A stretch of 64,000 bases of DNA from Mactra quadrangularis (GCA_025267735.1 CM046305.1:39701108-39765107); one strand, 5' to 3'; shown: positions 19,101 to 32,000, counted from the first letter of the stretch. Notes: a model not told the origin generated them from the letters alone. Program-made: numbers and translations.

Positions 19101-22100
19101 GTTGTAGAAACACAAGGTAACAATGTTTTACTATCTAGACTATAGTTTATAGATACAGGACTACTGACATATCTTGGTCAAAGTGCTGTATAAACACAAG
19201 GTAACAATGTTTTACTATCTATAGTTTATATCGCTTATCAGGTTATATATGATGGCCAACTTATCTAACAAGTTTTCCTGGACGCTTTTATTTATCAATA
19301 TTTCCAGTAGAGGCCGAAACTCTCTTTATTGAATCTTATTTCATGTAAGGCTATGACCAGATGCAGCAAAGACTATGACCTAGGATCATCTGGATAAGTT
19401 ATGGACCCCACCACTGTGTCATAGTAGGGTCAAAGGCCTAGGTTAAAGTGTTATATGTTCACATAGATAAAAGTCTTGGTAAAACATATTTTAAAAACAG
19501 AAAATATTGATAACTTATAGCTTTCATGTACATGTATGTATTTTAATATTTACTTTAACATGATTAATATCATGTAGAAAATTGACAAATATTCAAACAA
19601 CCTGTCATCATGGATCATTATTAAAATATATTCTGTTTTACAGACAATAAACCTTGGTATCTATCTGGTAGGAAAAAACAAAAGGAAACTTTGGATCCGT
19701 AAGTTACTTTTATTTTTATATTAATTTATTTTCTAGATTTATTTATTAGAATTCGTACAGTCAGCATTGGTTCTTATTACACATAAAACCTTTCTTTTTT
19801 ACATACCTTTATCTTGAAGAACATATGAACAGACTTAGGAATATGTTACTAAACATTACTAAACTGTTATACTAAAAACTACATGTACACAGAAATTTCT
19901 TTTTAAAAGCCATTTTTTATGACCAACTGTTTAGGAAAAGTTGTACTGTGTAGGTTACAAAACAAATATAGTGTAACTTATTCTTGTCCTCATAAATACA
20001 CATATACGTACATGTAAAATGCTATTTAATTTATATCTTAAATTATCGACTTTCCAGTGTAACAAAAGATAGAAAATTAAAGAATGATCTTGATCCATTA
20101 AATACAATGAAATCTTATATACATGAAACTAAACATAAAGAAAAGAAACATAAACACAAGGTAAGTATTAACATTCGTTTGAATAACTTAGATTCTTATA
20201 AGAATTTGATATTTGTTCACCTTTCCATTTTTGATCGGTGAAAAATATGTCCTAGTACAATCAATGTACAGTACTTGCTGTATTTATATTTCATGTCCAA
20301 CTTTTAGGCCCATACATAATCCCAAGTTGATATTCGATTTTCAATAGAAAAGTATAGGGGAAAATTCTTTGAACGGTCACAACTCTTTTATTTCTTAAGA
20401 TATCAATTTTGTGCAAATGATGCAAAACAAGTTTAAACTTTCTGCTCTCATTTGATTGTTTTTATTTTTTGTAAATTGTAAAGTTTTGGTCCCATTTAAG
20501 GTTTTATTTGTTTACTCACGTTACTATGAAATAAGAAGGAAAATAAATACCTATGCTGATATAAGTTGAAAAATAAAGCCTTTCCGTTTCTTTGATCACA
20601 TTTGTGCAAATGACATGAAAAAGATGTATGTTTCTAGTTTTCAGAGCACTTTTTATATTTAAAATATCTTAATGAAGTTTTGGTCCCATTTGCACTTTTT
20701 TCCAAAAGTTTTTGATTTTTAAAGTATTTTTTTCTTAATTTTATAGTGTGCGCTATCGGATTTATGAACCCCTGGTGTGATTGTATTATACATTGCGCAT
20801 AGCATGGCACTTTTATGACAGGATTACATTCCTGTCTCTGTTTTATTGATATCTATATGTATATAATTATACATGTAGTTGTATCTGTCAAATGATGTTG
20901 TAATAAAAATAATTATTATGAAAGTGTTACGATTCTAGGCTGGTTAGAAAATACATAATTTATCCATTTATTCAAAAAAATTATTGTTCGGGCAGATTTA
21001 GTCGACTATACGAATTACTGAAAGCAGTATCATAAAATATTACTTTATTTTGGCGGCATAACGATAAATGAAAACATCAATTGTTTTAGTTTACCTCTAC
21101 AATTATTAATAAAACGTTAATACATTGAAAATATTTATTAACTAGTTTACAAATCATTGTAGAACGATTGCATTAAAAAGGTGAAATGTTGAAATAAATA
21201 ATAAATAAAACAGTTATACAAATTAATTCATAGGCATTTTAGTCCAAGTAAAGCACGATATGACCTTTTTGTGTTGATGCGCCGTAAAACCCAAACAAAC
21301 AAACAAACAAGTCCAAGTAAAATAAAGCGACAGACGAAACAAAAGAATTGTTATTGGCGGCTTAACGATAACGATGAATTTTAAATATTGTTTCAGAATT
21401 AATTTAAATTTAAAGCTTTTATAACAATAAATATAAGGCATATCCAAATTAACGGATGGGCAATTTAAAAAATTAAAACATAATCTTCATTTCTAACATA
21501 ATTTGACCCTCAAAAAATTATTTCAATCATCATTTTTGTTTCAACCGACTGTAATGTATACAAAATGTCACCTTAAAAGTTGTGAAAATTTCATCTGTTA
21601 ATTTACGCTTGTTGCTAAATATAATACATGTATAAAAAATTTCTACAACGGATTTAATTAATCCCCTGATATGTCTTGAAATCTATATAACTATGATGGC
21701 GACCTATGATCCTTATCTAATTATCTCATCGATCACAACTTGGGGTCACGGCTTGTGGATTATATCATCGCAAAACTGATGTATCTACAATCAGCGCTAT
21801 ATGGCTGTATCATAAAGCGAAAATCTTGATGGGTCTAAAAGTTGGGTATGTCACATTTTAATATGTTATATCATTCTTATGTATCAATTTTTGTTATTGA
21901 TTAAAATCAGTTTATATATCTCGTTATTTTCTTTATGCGAGTGTTTTTTAAAAGAAAACATCTTTATCTTATCAACGATCCTATAAGTTAAATAAAATAA
22001 CGTGGCATCTATATGGCTAGTTTATGGATGAAATACCATGGGACATCTATACAATTTTGCAAATGCACTTAGTACTTTATTAGCTGGCAAGTCAAGTAGT

Positions 22101-22518
22101 TATCCTAATGGATTGGTTATCATCAATTAAACCAGATACGTGAATAGTCTAATAAATTGTTGATAAATCGTGTGATATCCAAGAAAACAATATAACTCAA
22201 GTATTATCTGATCATGATTGTTTACTTAATTTACAGGAGTCACGTCACAAACATAAGAAACACAAAAAAGAAAAAGAGAGACAATCAAATAAACAATCAT
22301 CTACTAAAACAATTGAAATGTTGAGAAATGAAAGATTACAACGTGAAGCAGAAGAGAGACAACGAACACAGAACCTTTTAACAGGAAGTCAAAGTCGTAT
22401 AGAAAGAGAAAAAGACGAACCAGTTAACGAAAGAAAACGTGGATATAACTCTGTATTTAATCCTGACTTGGTTACTAAGAAAAGTAGACATTCATATGAG
22501 AAATATTCCGATTACTGA
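13196..22518 (+). CDS. LENG1: LENG1 homologue (leukocyte receptor cluster member 1), complete, 285 residues
   Basis: Conserved nuclear protein with an N-terminal Cir_N-type motif; its function is poorly known. Exons are 13196-13218, 14101-14200, 15771-15858, 16490-16578, 17128-17245, 19644-19698, 20058-20160 and 22237-22518, all AG/GT-bounded and in phase, with TGA at 22516-22518. The start [20 protein letters not shown] (residues 1-20) matches the family's KKSWHVRNKDN signature. The central block [19 protein letters not shown] (residues about 121-139) and DNKPWY match [10 protein letters not shown]...PPWY in vertebrates. The Lys/His-rich stretch (residues 180-205) and the C-terminal [11 protein letters not shown] and [12 protein letters not shown] also match. 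Length is close to the human protein (264). The first exon has only 23 coding nt. Intron 5 contains a large minisatellite derived from exon 5. The gene is divergent from PRPF8. Confidence 0.93.
13584..14063. mobile_element. Inverted-repeat element in LENG1 intron 1
   Basis: Ends CAGTCACTGTGAAAC (13584-13598) and its near-perfect complement GTTTCACAGTGACAG (14049-14063) enclose about 480 bp. Subterminal sequences (AAGACCTGCAGGTTAACAGG near the left, CTGGACCTGCTGTCCTG near the right) are also inverted-similar. No open frame was seen. The right end lies 37 bp before exon 2, so the element supplies part of the 3' splice-site region. Confidence 0.6.
13726..13751. repeat. 26-bp near-perfect palindrome
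   Basis: CTAGAGTTATGG joined to a central TACC and CGTAACTCTAG reads almost identically on both strands, with one mismatched pair. Related GTTATGG and GTTACGG half-sites continue to about 13830. It lies inside the inverted-repeat element of LENG1 intron 1. Confidence 0.7.
15382..15666. mobile_element. hAT-like MITE with poly-G/poly-C subterminal runs
   Basis: The left end GGCGGATCCAGCGGGGG and the right end, which reads AGGGGGTGGATCCAGGATTTT on the other strand, are inverted repeats sharing GGATCCAG. G and C runs of up to about 17 follow. This pattern is widespread among hAT-derived MITEs of invertebrates. It lies in LENG1 intron 2. Open frames across it are spurious. Confidence 0.6.
17246..19229 (+). 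repeat. 79-bp minisatellite (about 25 copies) derived from the LENG1 exon 5/intron 5 boundary
   Basis: The unit is about 49 nt of exon 5 end (GATATAGGACTACTGAC ... GTAGAAACACAAG) plus about 30 nt of intron (GTAACAATG ... TATCTATAGTTTAAA). Twenty-five copies of the ACACAAGG motif follow the one in the true exon, nearly all spaced 79 bp apart. Copies differ at few positions (GTTCTG, GTGTTG or GTTCAG before TAGAAACAC), and some lack three T's. The first copy is shortened. Every copy keeps the CAAG/GTAAC 5' splice site, so the pre-mRNA carries about 26 near-identical donors. Using a later donor would meet an in-frame TGA at 17272-17274. Confidence 0.95.
21236..21320 (-). repeat. Dispersed repeat tail, (TTTG)n plus GGGTTTTACGGCGCA
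   Basis: On the minus strand a TTTG run is followed by GGGTTTTACGGCGCATCAAC and ACAAAAAGG. The same sequence occurs on the plus strand at about 32222-32290, and both give the same spurious peptide ([13 protein letters not shown]). This is a conserved piece of an interspersed repeat in LENG1 intron 7. Confidence 0.6.
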
Positions 22519-23427
22519 AAGGAGACACATGTAAATATTGGAAACATAAATTATATTGGAACTAAAAACATTTGCAGTGTGGCGTAATTCGTGAAATGGC
22601 AGATGTTTCCCTCGTCTTAACCAGGTTTTTCAGGTTTTTATGTAGGTTCTTGATTTTTGTTCCATACGGAATGTCCCCTATCACTTGGGGATTGGTTTTG
22701 GATTGAATTTGACACCTTTATCTTGTTTCTGGGTTTTGTTGTTCATTATTCAAACACTTTTCAAGTTAGATTAATTTCAACCATTTATTTGTTGATGTTC
22801 ACAAACTACGATCTTAAGAAGTGTTTATATAATTCTTACAAATTTTGACAAAAGTAATAAATATCTGAAAGTATAGTTTTAGACAAGCGAAAAACCCGCC
22901 ATGTCTTTTTCGTTTTAGATCACATGTTACGTCTTCGTGGTTCAATTAATTAAGAAGAGACATCGGCAAGTGTCACAGACTATTAATTTTAGAATTAATT
23001 AATTTGTTCCAAGTACGTTGAATATAAATTGCTATCATTTGTAAATGAACACTTACTTCACAAAACATGTTTATCTATTACAACTGTTGATGAAGATGCA
23101 TCCATAACTACTTTGTGGTAACAGTGCACTAGTTTCTAAACTAAAATCCATTTAGAAAAAAAATATTAATACTTACCTGATAATACCAATACTGTTTTGT
23201 ATGTAACATAATACATCATTACATGAGGTATCACTTTTTTAATGTGTTACAATATTATGTTGTACATGTACACATATAATTCAAAATTATATCGTAACAT
23301 TTGCTCATATCGTTTGTTTAGCTTTTCTACCAATGTTATGTTTTTTGTGATACTGTCCAAAGTAACGTCTTAGCTAGTAATTTCATGATACTGTTTTTAA
23401 AGTGATGATTTCAACATGCTTGCTTTT
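22519..23427 (+). other. LENG1 3' UTR and downstream DNA
   Basis: No coding sequence was recognised. The first roughly 340 bp probably form the LENG1 3' UTR. The rest is AT-rich with no repeat structure apparent. Confidence 0.4.
22856..22861 (+). promoter_or_regulatory. LENG1: Candidate LENG1 polyadenylation signal AATAAA
   Basis: Canonical AATAAA 338 bp after the stop codon. A GT/T-rich stretch within the next 60 bp fits a downstream element. No transcript data were available. Confidence 0.4.
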
Positions 23428-25035
23428 TATATGCCCGCTTTGAAAAAACGGACGTATTATGTTATGATGTTGTCCGTCTGTCCGTCTGTGGACAATTGCT
23501 TGTCCGGATGATAACTCAAGAAAGGATGTACCTAGGTTCCTTAAATTTATGTGTGGATAGCCCTTGGGTAGAGGGGGTGCCCTATTGATTTGAGACCCCA
23601 GGGTGAAAGGTCAAGGTCACTGGGACTTAAAATATAAAAACCTTGGCCAAGGTCATAGGGGCATCCGATGGAAAAACCTTGTCCAGACGATAACTCAACA
23701 ACCACAGTACCTTGGTTCACCAAATTTTATGTGATAGTAGCCCATGTGTCAAGGATGTGCCCTATTGCTTATGGGGCCTCAGGGTCAAAGGTCAAGGTCA
23801 CAGGGGCATCATATGGAAAAACCTTGTCAGAACAATAACTCAACAACAACAGTACCTAGCCTAACCAAATTTCATGTGAGAGTAGCCAATGTGTCAAGGG
23901 TGTGTCCTATTGTTTTAAGGGCCCCAGGGTCAAAGGTCAAGGTCACAGGGGCATCATATGGAAAAACCTTGTCCGGATGATATCTCAACAACCACTGTAC
24001 CTAGGTTCACTAAATTTAATGTGAGAGTAGCCCATGTGTCAAGGATGCGCCCTATTGGTTTTGGGGCCCCAGGGTCAAAGGTCAAGGTCACTGAGACTAA
24101 TTTATATAAAAAACTTTGTCTGGACAGTAACTCAACAACCACTGTACCTATGTTCACCACATTTTATGTGATAATAGTTCATGTGTCAAGGATGTGCCTT
24201 TTCGGTTTTGATGCCCCAGGGTCAAAGGTCAATGTCGCGGGGACATCATATGGAAAAACCTTGTCCGGACGATAATTCAACAACCGCTTTTCCTAGGTTC
24301 ACCAAATTTTATGTGTTAATTGCCCTTTAGTATAGTCCTATTATATTAACCTTTCACACATGAATATTATTTCATGGTATGTACGCACCCTAAATTTAGT
24401 TTACAAACCATAAATAGAGTTTATTTTAGAGTGTTTACACACCATGAAATTATGTATGAGTGACAGGTTAATATGATAGAACTATAGAGGATGTTCCCTT
24501 TTGATTTTGAGACCCAAGGGTCAAAGGTCAAAGTCACTGGAACTAAATTTATATTATAACATTGTCCGGACAATAACTCAATAATGACTGTACCTAGGTT
24601 CACCAAATTTTATGTAAGTGTAGCCTAAATGTCTAGCATATGCCCCTTTGGTTTTGAGGCCCCTGTGTTAAAGGTCAGGGCATCATATGGAAAAACCTTG
24701 TCCGGACAATAACTTAAACAACCACTTTATCTAGGTTCACCAAATTTAATATATTGATACCCTTTGATCAAGGGTGTGAACTTTTGGTTCTGAGGCCCAG
24801 GGTCAAGGTCAAAGGAAGTTCATATGGGAAAACTTTGTGCCTGTGATAACTCAACCCCGGCTGTACCTAGGTTCTTAAAATCTTTGCTTTGGATAGCCCT
24901 CCAGTTAAGGATGTGATCTATTGTGAGGTCCCGGGGTCATTGGTCAAGGTCACAGGGACTTCATATGAGATAGAACACAGCATGGACTGCACACGGGCGT
25001 ATAATGCCCTGCCCAGCGGAGCTCTTGTTTTAATT
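23428..25035. repeat. 148-bp tandem array with (CCGT/CTGT)n head and inverted ends
   Basis: About nine or ten copies of a unit near 148 bp. The unit contains CTTGTCCGGACGATAACTC, GTACCTAGGTTCACCAAATT, AGTAGCCCATGTGTCAAGG and GGGTCAAAGGTCAAGGTCAC. Copies begin near 23492, 23669, 23820, 23968, 24115, 24260, 24560, 24690 and 24830. The left end is TATATGCCCGC ... CGGACGTA followed by a CCGTCTGT run. The right end is CACGGGCGTATAATG. The array is broken by a MITE at 24331-24486. It is non-coding, in a style typical of bivalve genomes. Confidence 0.9.
24331..24486. mobile_element. 156-bp MITE with 46-bp TIRs inserted in the 148-bp array
   Basis: The left arm TATAGTCCTATTATATTAAC, continuing to about 24377, is matched by the inverted right arm ending AATATGATAGAACTATA at 24486. 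The surrounding tandem unit resumes on each side, which shows insertion after the array formed. No coding sequence was seen. Confidence 0.8.
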
Positions 25036-26052
25036 TAGCGGCGTTCAATAATTGTTTTTCTGTTTCGGAGACAATATGCTTTTGTTTAGCTAGCTGTCCT
25101 GGTTGAATTCTAAATATTGCTTTAACAGTTTTAATTGTTAATTGTAGCGTTGATCGATCGAAATCAGTTTAAGTATATATATATTTGAAGAACAGGGAAT
25201 GAATCACAAGATCTCTACTGCACCTTTAGAGATGGACAAAAACCTTTTAGTTGGGGTTAACGACATAGCAACACATTGCATAGGTCATATCACGACTGAC
25301 GATCAACCTACTTACTGTTCCTTAAAAGGCTTAAACTATGAATTTAGCTGTTAATCAGTTACTAGGCACATATTTCTGTTAGTGACTAACAACAGCCATA
25401 CATGATTTAGTGGTTGAAGAGAGAATGGCCGTATAAATTATTTGATGACCAAATTCCACGTAAGTGTTCGCTGCCCGGGAACCTATATCACAATTCCTTG
25501 ATCAGCACACTCGTGTGCTTCTGACTGAGCTTTCCGGTTGGGCTACACAATCTAAAACAAAGCGAAAAAATACAAAACTGTTTATTATTCATGCATTATG
25601 TTGTTAATTCTTATAATGACAAAAATATACCAATTGTTAGTAAAGCAAACAAAAGTAAATAAAAAAAGAAAAATCAAACATGTTTGTTAATTTCATTTGT
25701 GTATGCATATTCTTACATAATTTGATTGATTCCACCTTTATAAAAATGAAGAGTCAAATTTACGAGAGATGTCAACAATAACGTAATCAAATTATATACG
25801 GATAAAAAGTTAAATTGTTGTTTATAAAGTTAGATATTACGGTAATCAAAAGTTTCTAAGACTCAAGTTTACATCATATTGACATTCTACTGATGACTAC
25901 AACGCACAATACAAAAATGTATAACTAAACTGCATAACTCTTTGTTACCATCAAGAAACAAAACTGTATAAGTTCTTTCATAATTATCTAAAATATAGAA
26001 CATGGCACAATTTCTCTCTCTTGTGTAAATTAATTCATTTAAAGTTTATATC
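25036..26052 (-). other. 3' flank of the HSPA12-like gene
   Basis: AT-rich DNA without recognised coding sequence. The part next to 26052 is probably the 3' UTR of the HSPA12-like gene. A minus-strand AATAAA lies at 25581-25586, about 470 bp after the stop, and is a candidate polyadenylation signal. Confidence 0.35.
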
Positions 26053-29000
26053 TTATTTTGATGCAGCACCGACGTCACTATCATCATCTAGACAGTTCAG
26101 TTTTACCTCCATTGATTTTCCAGTCATTTTATCAATCCCCTTTACTTTAATTTCCGTACCCCCAAACATGAATGATACATCGAACCCAATCTTTTCCATT
26201 GACCTATCAGAAAGGATAGCTATAATTGGCGGTGTTATTGGTAGCTCCAAGGTTCCAGCCAATGTGCATGAAACATCTGTAACGAATTCAGGATTTCGTT
26301 CTGCAGTTCTGTAGATACGGACGTTTATCCCGTTTGCCAATGGATTTACTGGAACATATGTTTGTCCTGCTATTTCTTCATCATGTTTCACTACATCACC
26401 TGCACGGACATGTGCTGAAAATAAATCCATGCAGTGGGGTTTACCAGTGAGATCTTCGATGCGTGCTGGGGCGTGGGTACATGTATCCTCTTTCTCATGT
26501 GTTACAGAGATTCCGTAAGTGTATTTCAACTTACGTTGAACAATAATTGTTGGATCATGACCATAAATAACTGCACCCTTGACTATGGATAATTCAGGAT
26601 CTAAAGGAATAACTATATTGTCGTCGGGAAATGCATCTTTGACAGCGTTCTGTAGAATTACTGATCCAGAAAAACCACCAACCATCAAAATTGTCTTGCA
26701 GCCACTTACGTCTTCATGATCGAGTATTTCTTTCACCTTCGCGATGGTATTTTTTACTGAAATATCAAACAAAGATTTAAAAAGAACAAAGTCAATCATT
26801 AACTTGTCTCTCTTAAGTGTAAGCTTATCTTTGTAGGGTGAATTCTGAATGGCTGTGTTGATGTTTTTCCCATGTTCCTCCATACATTCTTTCAAAGATG
26901 CAGGTATTCGAATTGTAACACTCTTACCAACTTGATCTTTGCAAATTCTTTTCTGAGTTTCAAAACAATCCATCAGGTACAAATAGTCTTCGAAGGCTTC
27001 CTTCTTGAAATCATCCATAATATCGCCGCCTATAATGAAAATTGATTGACATTAGATTTATGAAAATAAAGTTGGCAAACTCAGCAGACACAACAGACAC
27101 AGTAGAAGTAACGATCCTTCTGCTGTGTCTGCTGGTTGAAGGATAAAACAACAGCAGAAGGATCAATTTTTCCTCTGTGTCTGTTGGCAGAAAGCCTTGG
27201 TCGCGCGCCGGGATTTGGAATCTCGTGCCCGAGAGCATGCGGGTTCGAATCCCACCCGAGAGATACCCTTCCATGAAAATTAGACAATAACGTCGATTTT
27301 CCTCCATAGATTAGATAATATGGAAAAGTTTCCGGCCTTGTGGAAGGGTATGTGAGTACTGGTTACAGACAAGGGTCTAGGAAAGCTGGGTTAGGTGCGC
27401 TTGACGCCGTGAAATGACCTAAAATGTGTTGATACGGCGTTAACTCTAATAAATAAACTGTTGGCAGAAGGATTGAATTATAACAGCAGGATCAATCCTT
27501 CTGTTGGGTTTGTTAGAAGAAGATAGAAAAGATTAAAGCGGTATAATACATAAAACGAAATGCTGAGTAAAGTAAAGTACAAGAAGTAAATCAACAATAA
27601 CAACATGGCCTGTGTAGAAAGTCGCCCTATTGTCGGATGTCATTTTGTGTTTAATTGACATCCTTCTGCTGTTAATAAAAGTGTGTTTGCTAGTTATTAC
27701 ACAAATTCGTTCACAAAATGTGACAGATAGTAGAACAAGCTTTCTTTTGGTGAATAAAAGTCAAGAAAAAACACCTTCTAAGTTGGCCAAACTATATTAT
27801 TATGTTTGATGTACGAAATTCTCGGTACGACAACTTGCGATTTTTAATGCAAATGGGCGTTCTACAACTCATGCATTTCCGAGGAAATATTGAATCCATG
27901 TTATAGAAAAAGCATAAGGTATTTTGCATCGTATTGAAGGTGATTAATTGGAAAATGTTTTGACTGGTACATTTGGAAAATAGAGGAATAATAACACGCT
28001 GGCGAGTGTTCAAAGTAGACATATTTATGTTTACGAGTTTTTGTTCGACACATTGGCATCCTTCTTCCGTAGGTAAAGATGTTTCTTCTCATTAATTCGC
28101 AAATTAATACACATAATCAGACAGACATTATAACAAGATTTTATTTGGTATATAATAACATGAAAAACTCGATTTAATGAGGCCAAACGACGAAATTTAC
28201 TACTAAGTTTGATTTTTTTCTACATGATATTCGGGTTCGATTTCTACTATGAAATAACTAGTGACAGGTCTATTTCCGAGAGCAATTACGGAGAATATTT
28301 AAACTTAAACATGGCATATTATGTCTAGACAGGTCGATTTTGATTTTTGGAACGATGTCTTAACATCGTTCCAATGGTAACAAGAAAGTATAATATTACT
28401 CTTTTCACGCTTCAGCAATTTTCAACAAAGACAAAGAGGCGTAGTTCAAGCGTTACACTCATTAACATCTCATTGTAATGTAATACAACGCCGGCTTGAG
28501 TTGTCTGTCCTTTGAATTGTTCACAGAAGTATATTGTCTTGCTAAGCGAATGTTCGCTTGATGGCGCTCTTAATTATTCAATAACCCACCTTCTCCCTCC
28601 CCCATAGACTCCGCCTTTTATTCCTTCTTTTCTACGACGTAGCTTGTCGATTCGAGGTGAAATAAATTGAGCGAAGCGTTTTAAGTTGATAAGTTAAGGA
28701 ATTGTAAACGATAAAACATTACCATATCGGGGTTGTAATAATTGGGGTGTTGTGTAAAACCATAATATACAAATATATGACGCATTATTACGTGTTAACA
28801 AAATGATGACCTAGTTTCTCTATGATCAATCAAAGCGACTACTATTTAGGTTACTAGTATACTAGTTTGCGAAAGTAAACATCAAGCATGTTCAGAGTAA
28901 AGCTCCGCCCTCCAAAAATACTAGTCGCGTACATGTATCGTTTCGTAACTCAAATTCAGTTTCTACGTGTCACCATAGCATTGTTCTTTATTATATATAT

Positions 29001-32000
29001 TCTACACAGTCAGTTATTTCAATTCCTGTTGAGTCTATTTGTGTTTTTCATTTGCAGCATTTACATTTCATTTCAGTCTGTTGTTTGACGACTAATTAAC
29101 ACTTGTTTGCAGTTTTGAACGGAAATTGACAAACCGATTTAAGATGTGTGTCAGCATTTTTGAAACTTATGGTATTTCATAACAATGACATAATCAAAAT
29201 TACTACTTGCATGAGCGCTTAATTCAATTGCACAAATGGCCAGTTTTGAAAATTGATATTGGCGATCGCAATTGTCGGATTTTCTTTTCGAAACCCCTGA
29301 AAACAAGACGGTGTCTGTTTATACAGATCTCTGTGTTAATACAGAAGTAAAGGGTCTTTTTAAGTAAGTTTCAAATAAATTCAACGTTAGTTGCTATAAT
29401 TCATGCGGAAAAAGCAATTGAATTTAGTAATTAGCAAAACGTACTATTACTTTTGTATCGGCCTTGGCGTTTGTGGTGGTTTGGAGGTTAAAGTTTTTAA
29501 GCTACAATTTATGTGACATAAATTTGTAAATTTATATGTCAGTACTTTATCTAGACAGCTCTTCAGGGACGTAACTGTGAATGAATTGTGTTTTAGTTAT
29601 GCCCTATCATATTCTAACATTTAAGATTAAAATTTGTTAAAATTGAATATATTTAAGAGTAATAAATATAGATGGTGCTTATTTCGCAGTTCTTTATCTT
29701 TAAGACTTTTAAAGCACATACCTCACGATGAATTACTTTCGAATAGGAGTGTAACGGTTACCTGATATACCGGTTAATATTGCAATACAAATTCTAACGG
29801 TTTTTAACCGGTTCGATTATCCTCGAACCGGTTTTGTAGTTCTTTGTCACACTGTTTATTTTGAACAAAGTCTGAAAGTTAACTGTTTAAATTAGTATTA
29901 AAATGTGTTGAATACTTGAAATCATCTTATTGTGCCTTAAAGGATAATCATTTAGTCAAATGAGAGAAAAAACATGTTCAGAAGTCCGTTTCAAAGCACT
30001 CATTTTTCTAACATATAGACAATTTTACACAAGTAATCCAAACATTTGAATAAAGATCATTTAAAGATACACCTATGCATTTTATGCTGATCCAATTAGG
30101 ACAATGCACATGCATTAATTCGTGCTTTGCATGTCTACCCCAAACCGGTACGTATTGCAATATATATGCTTATTTATCAGCACTAGATTTACACGACTAC
30201 AAAAGGGAATAAATCTTGAAGTACTATTTTAGGAGTTGTGTCCCTTTTCAGCTTTTTAGTTATGGTTTTAAAACTTTGAGGTGAAAAATTTATTACTCAT
30301 ATAAGATATTTTTATGAAAGATGGTATGCTTATTTATTGGTCACAACTGTAGGGGGACATAACTCTTAATTATTTATTTTAGGCTTATTTTCATAGACGT
30401 AGAATATATCTATATATATATATTATTCTACGTCATTGCTTATTTTAATGTTGAAATTTCTTCAAATTGAAATACATGCTTGTTCCAGAGTTAACAAACC
30501 GTAATTTAAGCTCCAAGCATTGAATCTAAGAAAATAAACCCCATCCACTCCGCATATCATTATTGCAAAATTTGATTAGGATGTTTCCGGTTAGTATATT
30601 ATCCTGATAATCGCTTGCGACTTATTTCCATAGATTTGATTTTTCATCCGGCAATATTTAGTATTTTGTGCGAATCGACTAATTGGAACAGACATTGACT
30701 GGTTTACTGCGGGTATGACTAAAACACGCAAAAGAGAATTTGGGGCAAAGTGGACGAAATGGAGCAGTCAGTGGCGAAATGAAGTTTTGATTGTTTAATA
30801 AGTTTTTGGGCGTTAATATATTATCATCAATAAAGCGACAAGATATGACCTAAACACGCAATGGAGAATGTTGTGCAAATGGATGAAATGGAACAGACAT
30901 TGGCGAATCGGAGATTTAACTGTATAAAACCAGTGTACAATCTAAAGCGCCATTGCGCATGTACACCCATGAACGCAAATGGCATAATTGGGTCCGTCGT
31001 GCGCACTCGAAGAAAATATGGCTATTTGCAAATATCAGATCAGGGTCTTGATGTTCGTGTCTCTAATCGATCAGGCTTTTGACAACTTTTCGTTTATTCT
31101 GTGCCCGTCCGTATCTTTAAATCCATTTCGTTAAAATGGTTCTAGAAAGAATAAATAGTTCTAATCGTATTATAGACAAGCATAATTAAATTTCACATTG
31201 TTTGAGCGACTGTACAGATATCGAGGACATAAATGTTGTTCAATTGACATTGAGTACTGTACAAAATCAATAATTTCAAATACATGTATGAAATCGTATG
31301 AAATGGCAGTAAACGACCACAGCAATTGACTGGTTTACAAATTTAAACGATAGATTCGATAGTTTAGTTCCAAAGATATCGCAATGCAGTCAGAAAGTGT
31401 CAGATTTATTTAACGACATGGGTTTAAAGAGACGGACGGGCACAATATATACGAAAAGTCGTCAAAAGCCTGATCGATTAGGGACACGAACATTATTAAG
31501 TACATGTATTACTATTGTCGTTAAATTTTAGGAGCAACTGTCAAATATAGCTTTATTTTCGTGCGTGATCAATAAAAACATTGCATTCGTGTAATTAGTA
31601 TGTATATACTTTTGGAATTTTGTTACACGGAACATTGTTAAATCTTGTCCTTGTAACCACGCGGAGATTACTTATTTATTAATTTAGAAAATATTATATT
31701 AAATAAAAAAGAACAACATTCTATAAGATAGTTATTCAAATGGAATGGTTGGCACTTGTCAGCTGCATTAAGCTAGATGTGTTAAAAGAATGTGGGTTTA
31801 TTGTCCAACCATTCTGCTGATTTTAAGTTATTAGCTCCAGTTCATGAATACCACATATTTCTTAATTCTAGCCATTTTTATATTTCTTTTTAAAGTTTTC
31901 CGTAAGATATTTGCATTTTTTTCATTTTTTTCTTTGCGTGTTTTTACACTGTAGTAATGAATTTGCATATTTTCTAGTCAGTATGTTTATCTAGTCAATT

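Noticed and set aside
17246..19229. Regular direct repeats suggesting a CRISPR array
   Set aside because: Units are contiguous with no unique spacers, the genome is eukaryotic, and the unit is a LENG1 exon/intron segment; it is a minisatellite.
21223..21447. Shared peptide [14 protein letters not shown] as a conserved gene
   Set aside because: It is the translation of the (TTTG)n GGGTTTTACGGCGCA repeat, also at 32151-32363; not a gene.
23744..24275. Open frames of up to 105 codons in the 148-bp array
   Set aside because: They arise from the repeat unit read in phase on both strands and show no protein family.
26021..26314. 97-codon plus-strand open frame
   Set aside because: It is antisense to the end of HSPA12-like exon 6 and reflects its codon composition.
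28349..28372. Histone 3' stem-loop or bacterial-type terminator
   Set aside because: Wrong stem and loop sequence, no histone gene and no T-run role; kept only as a hairpin.
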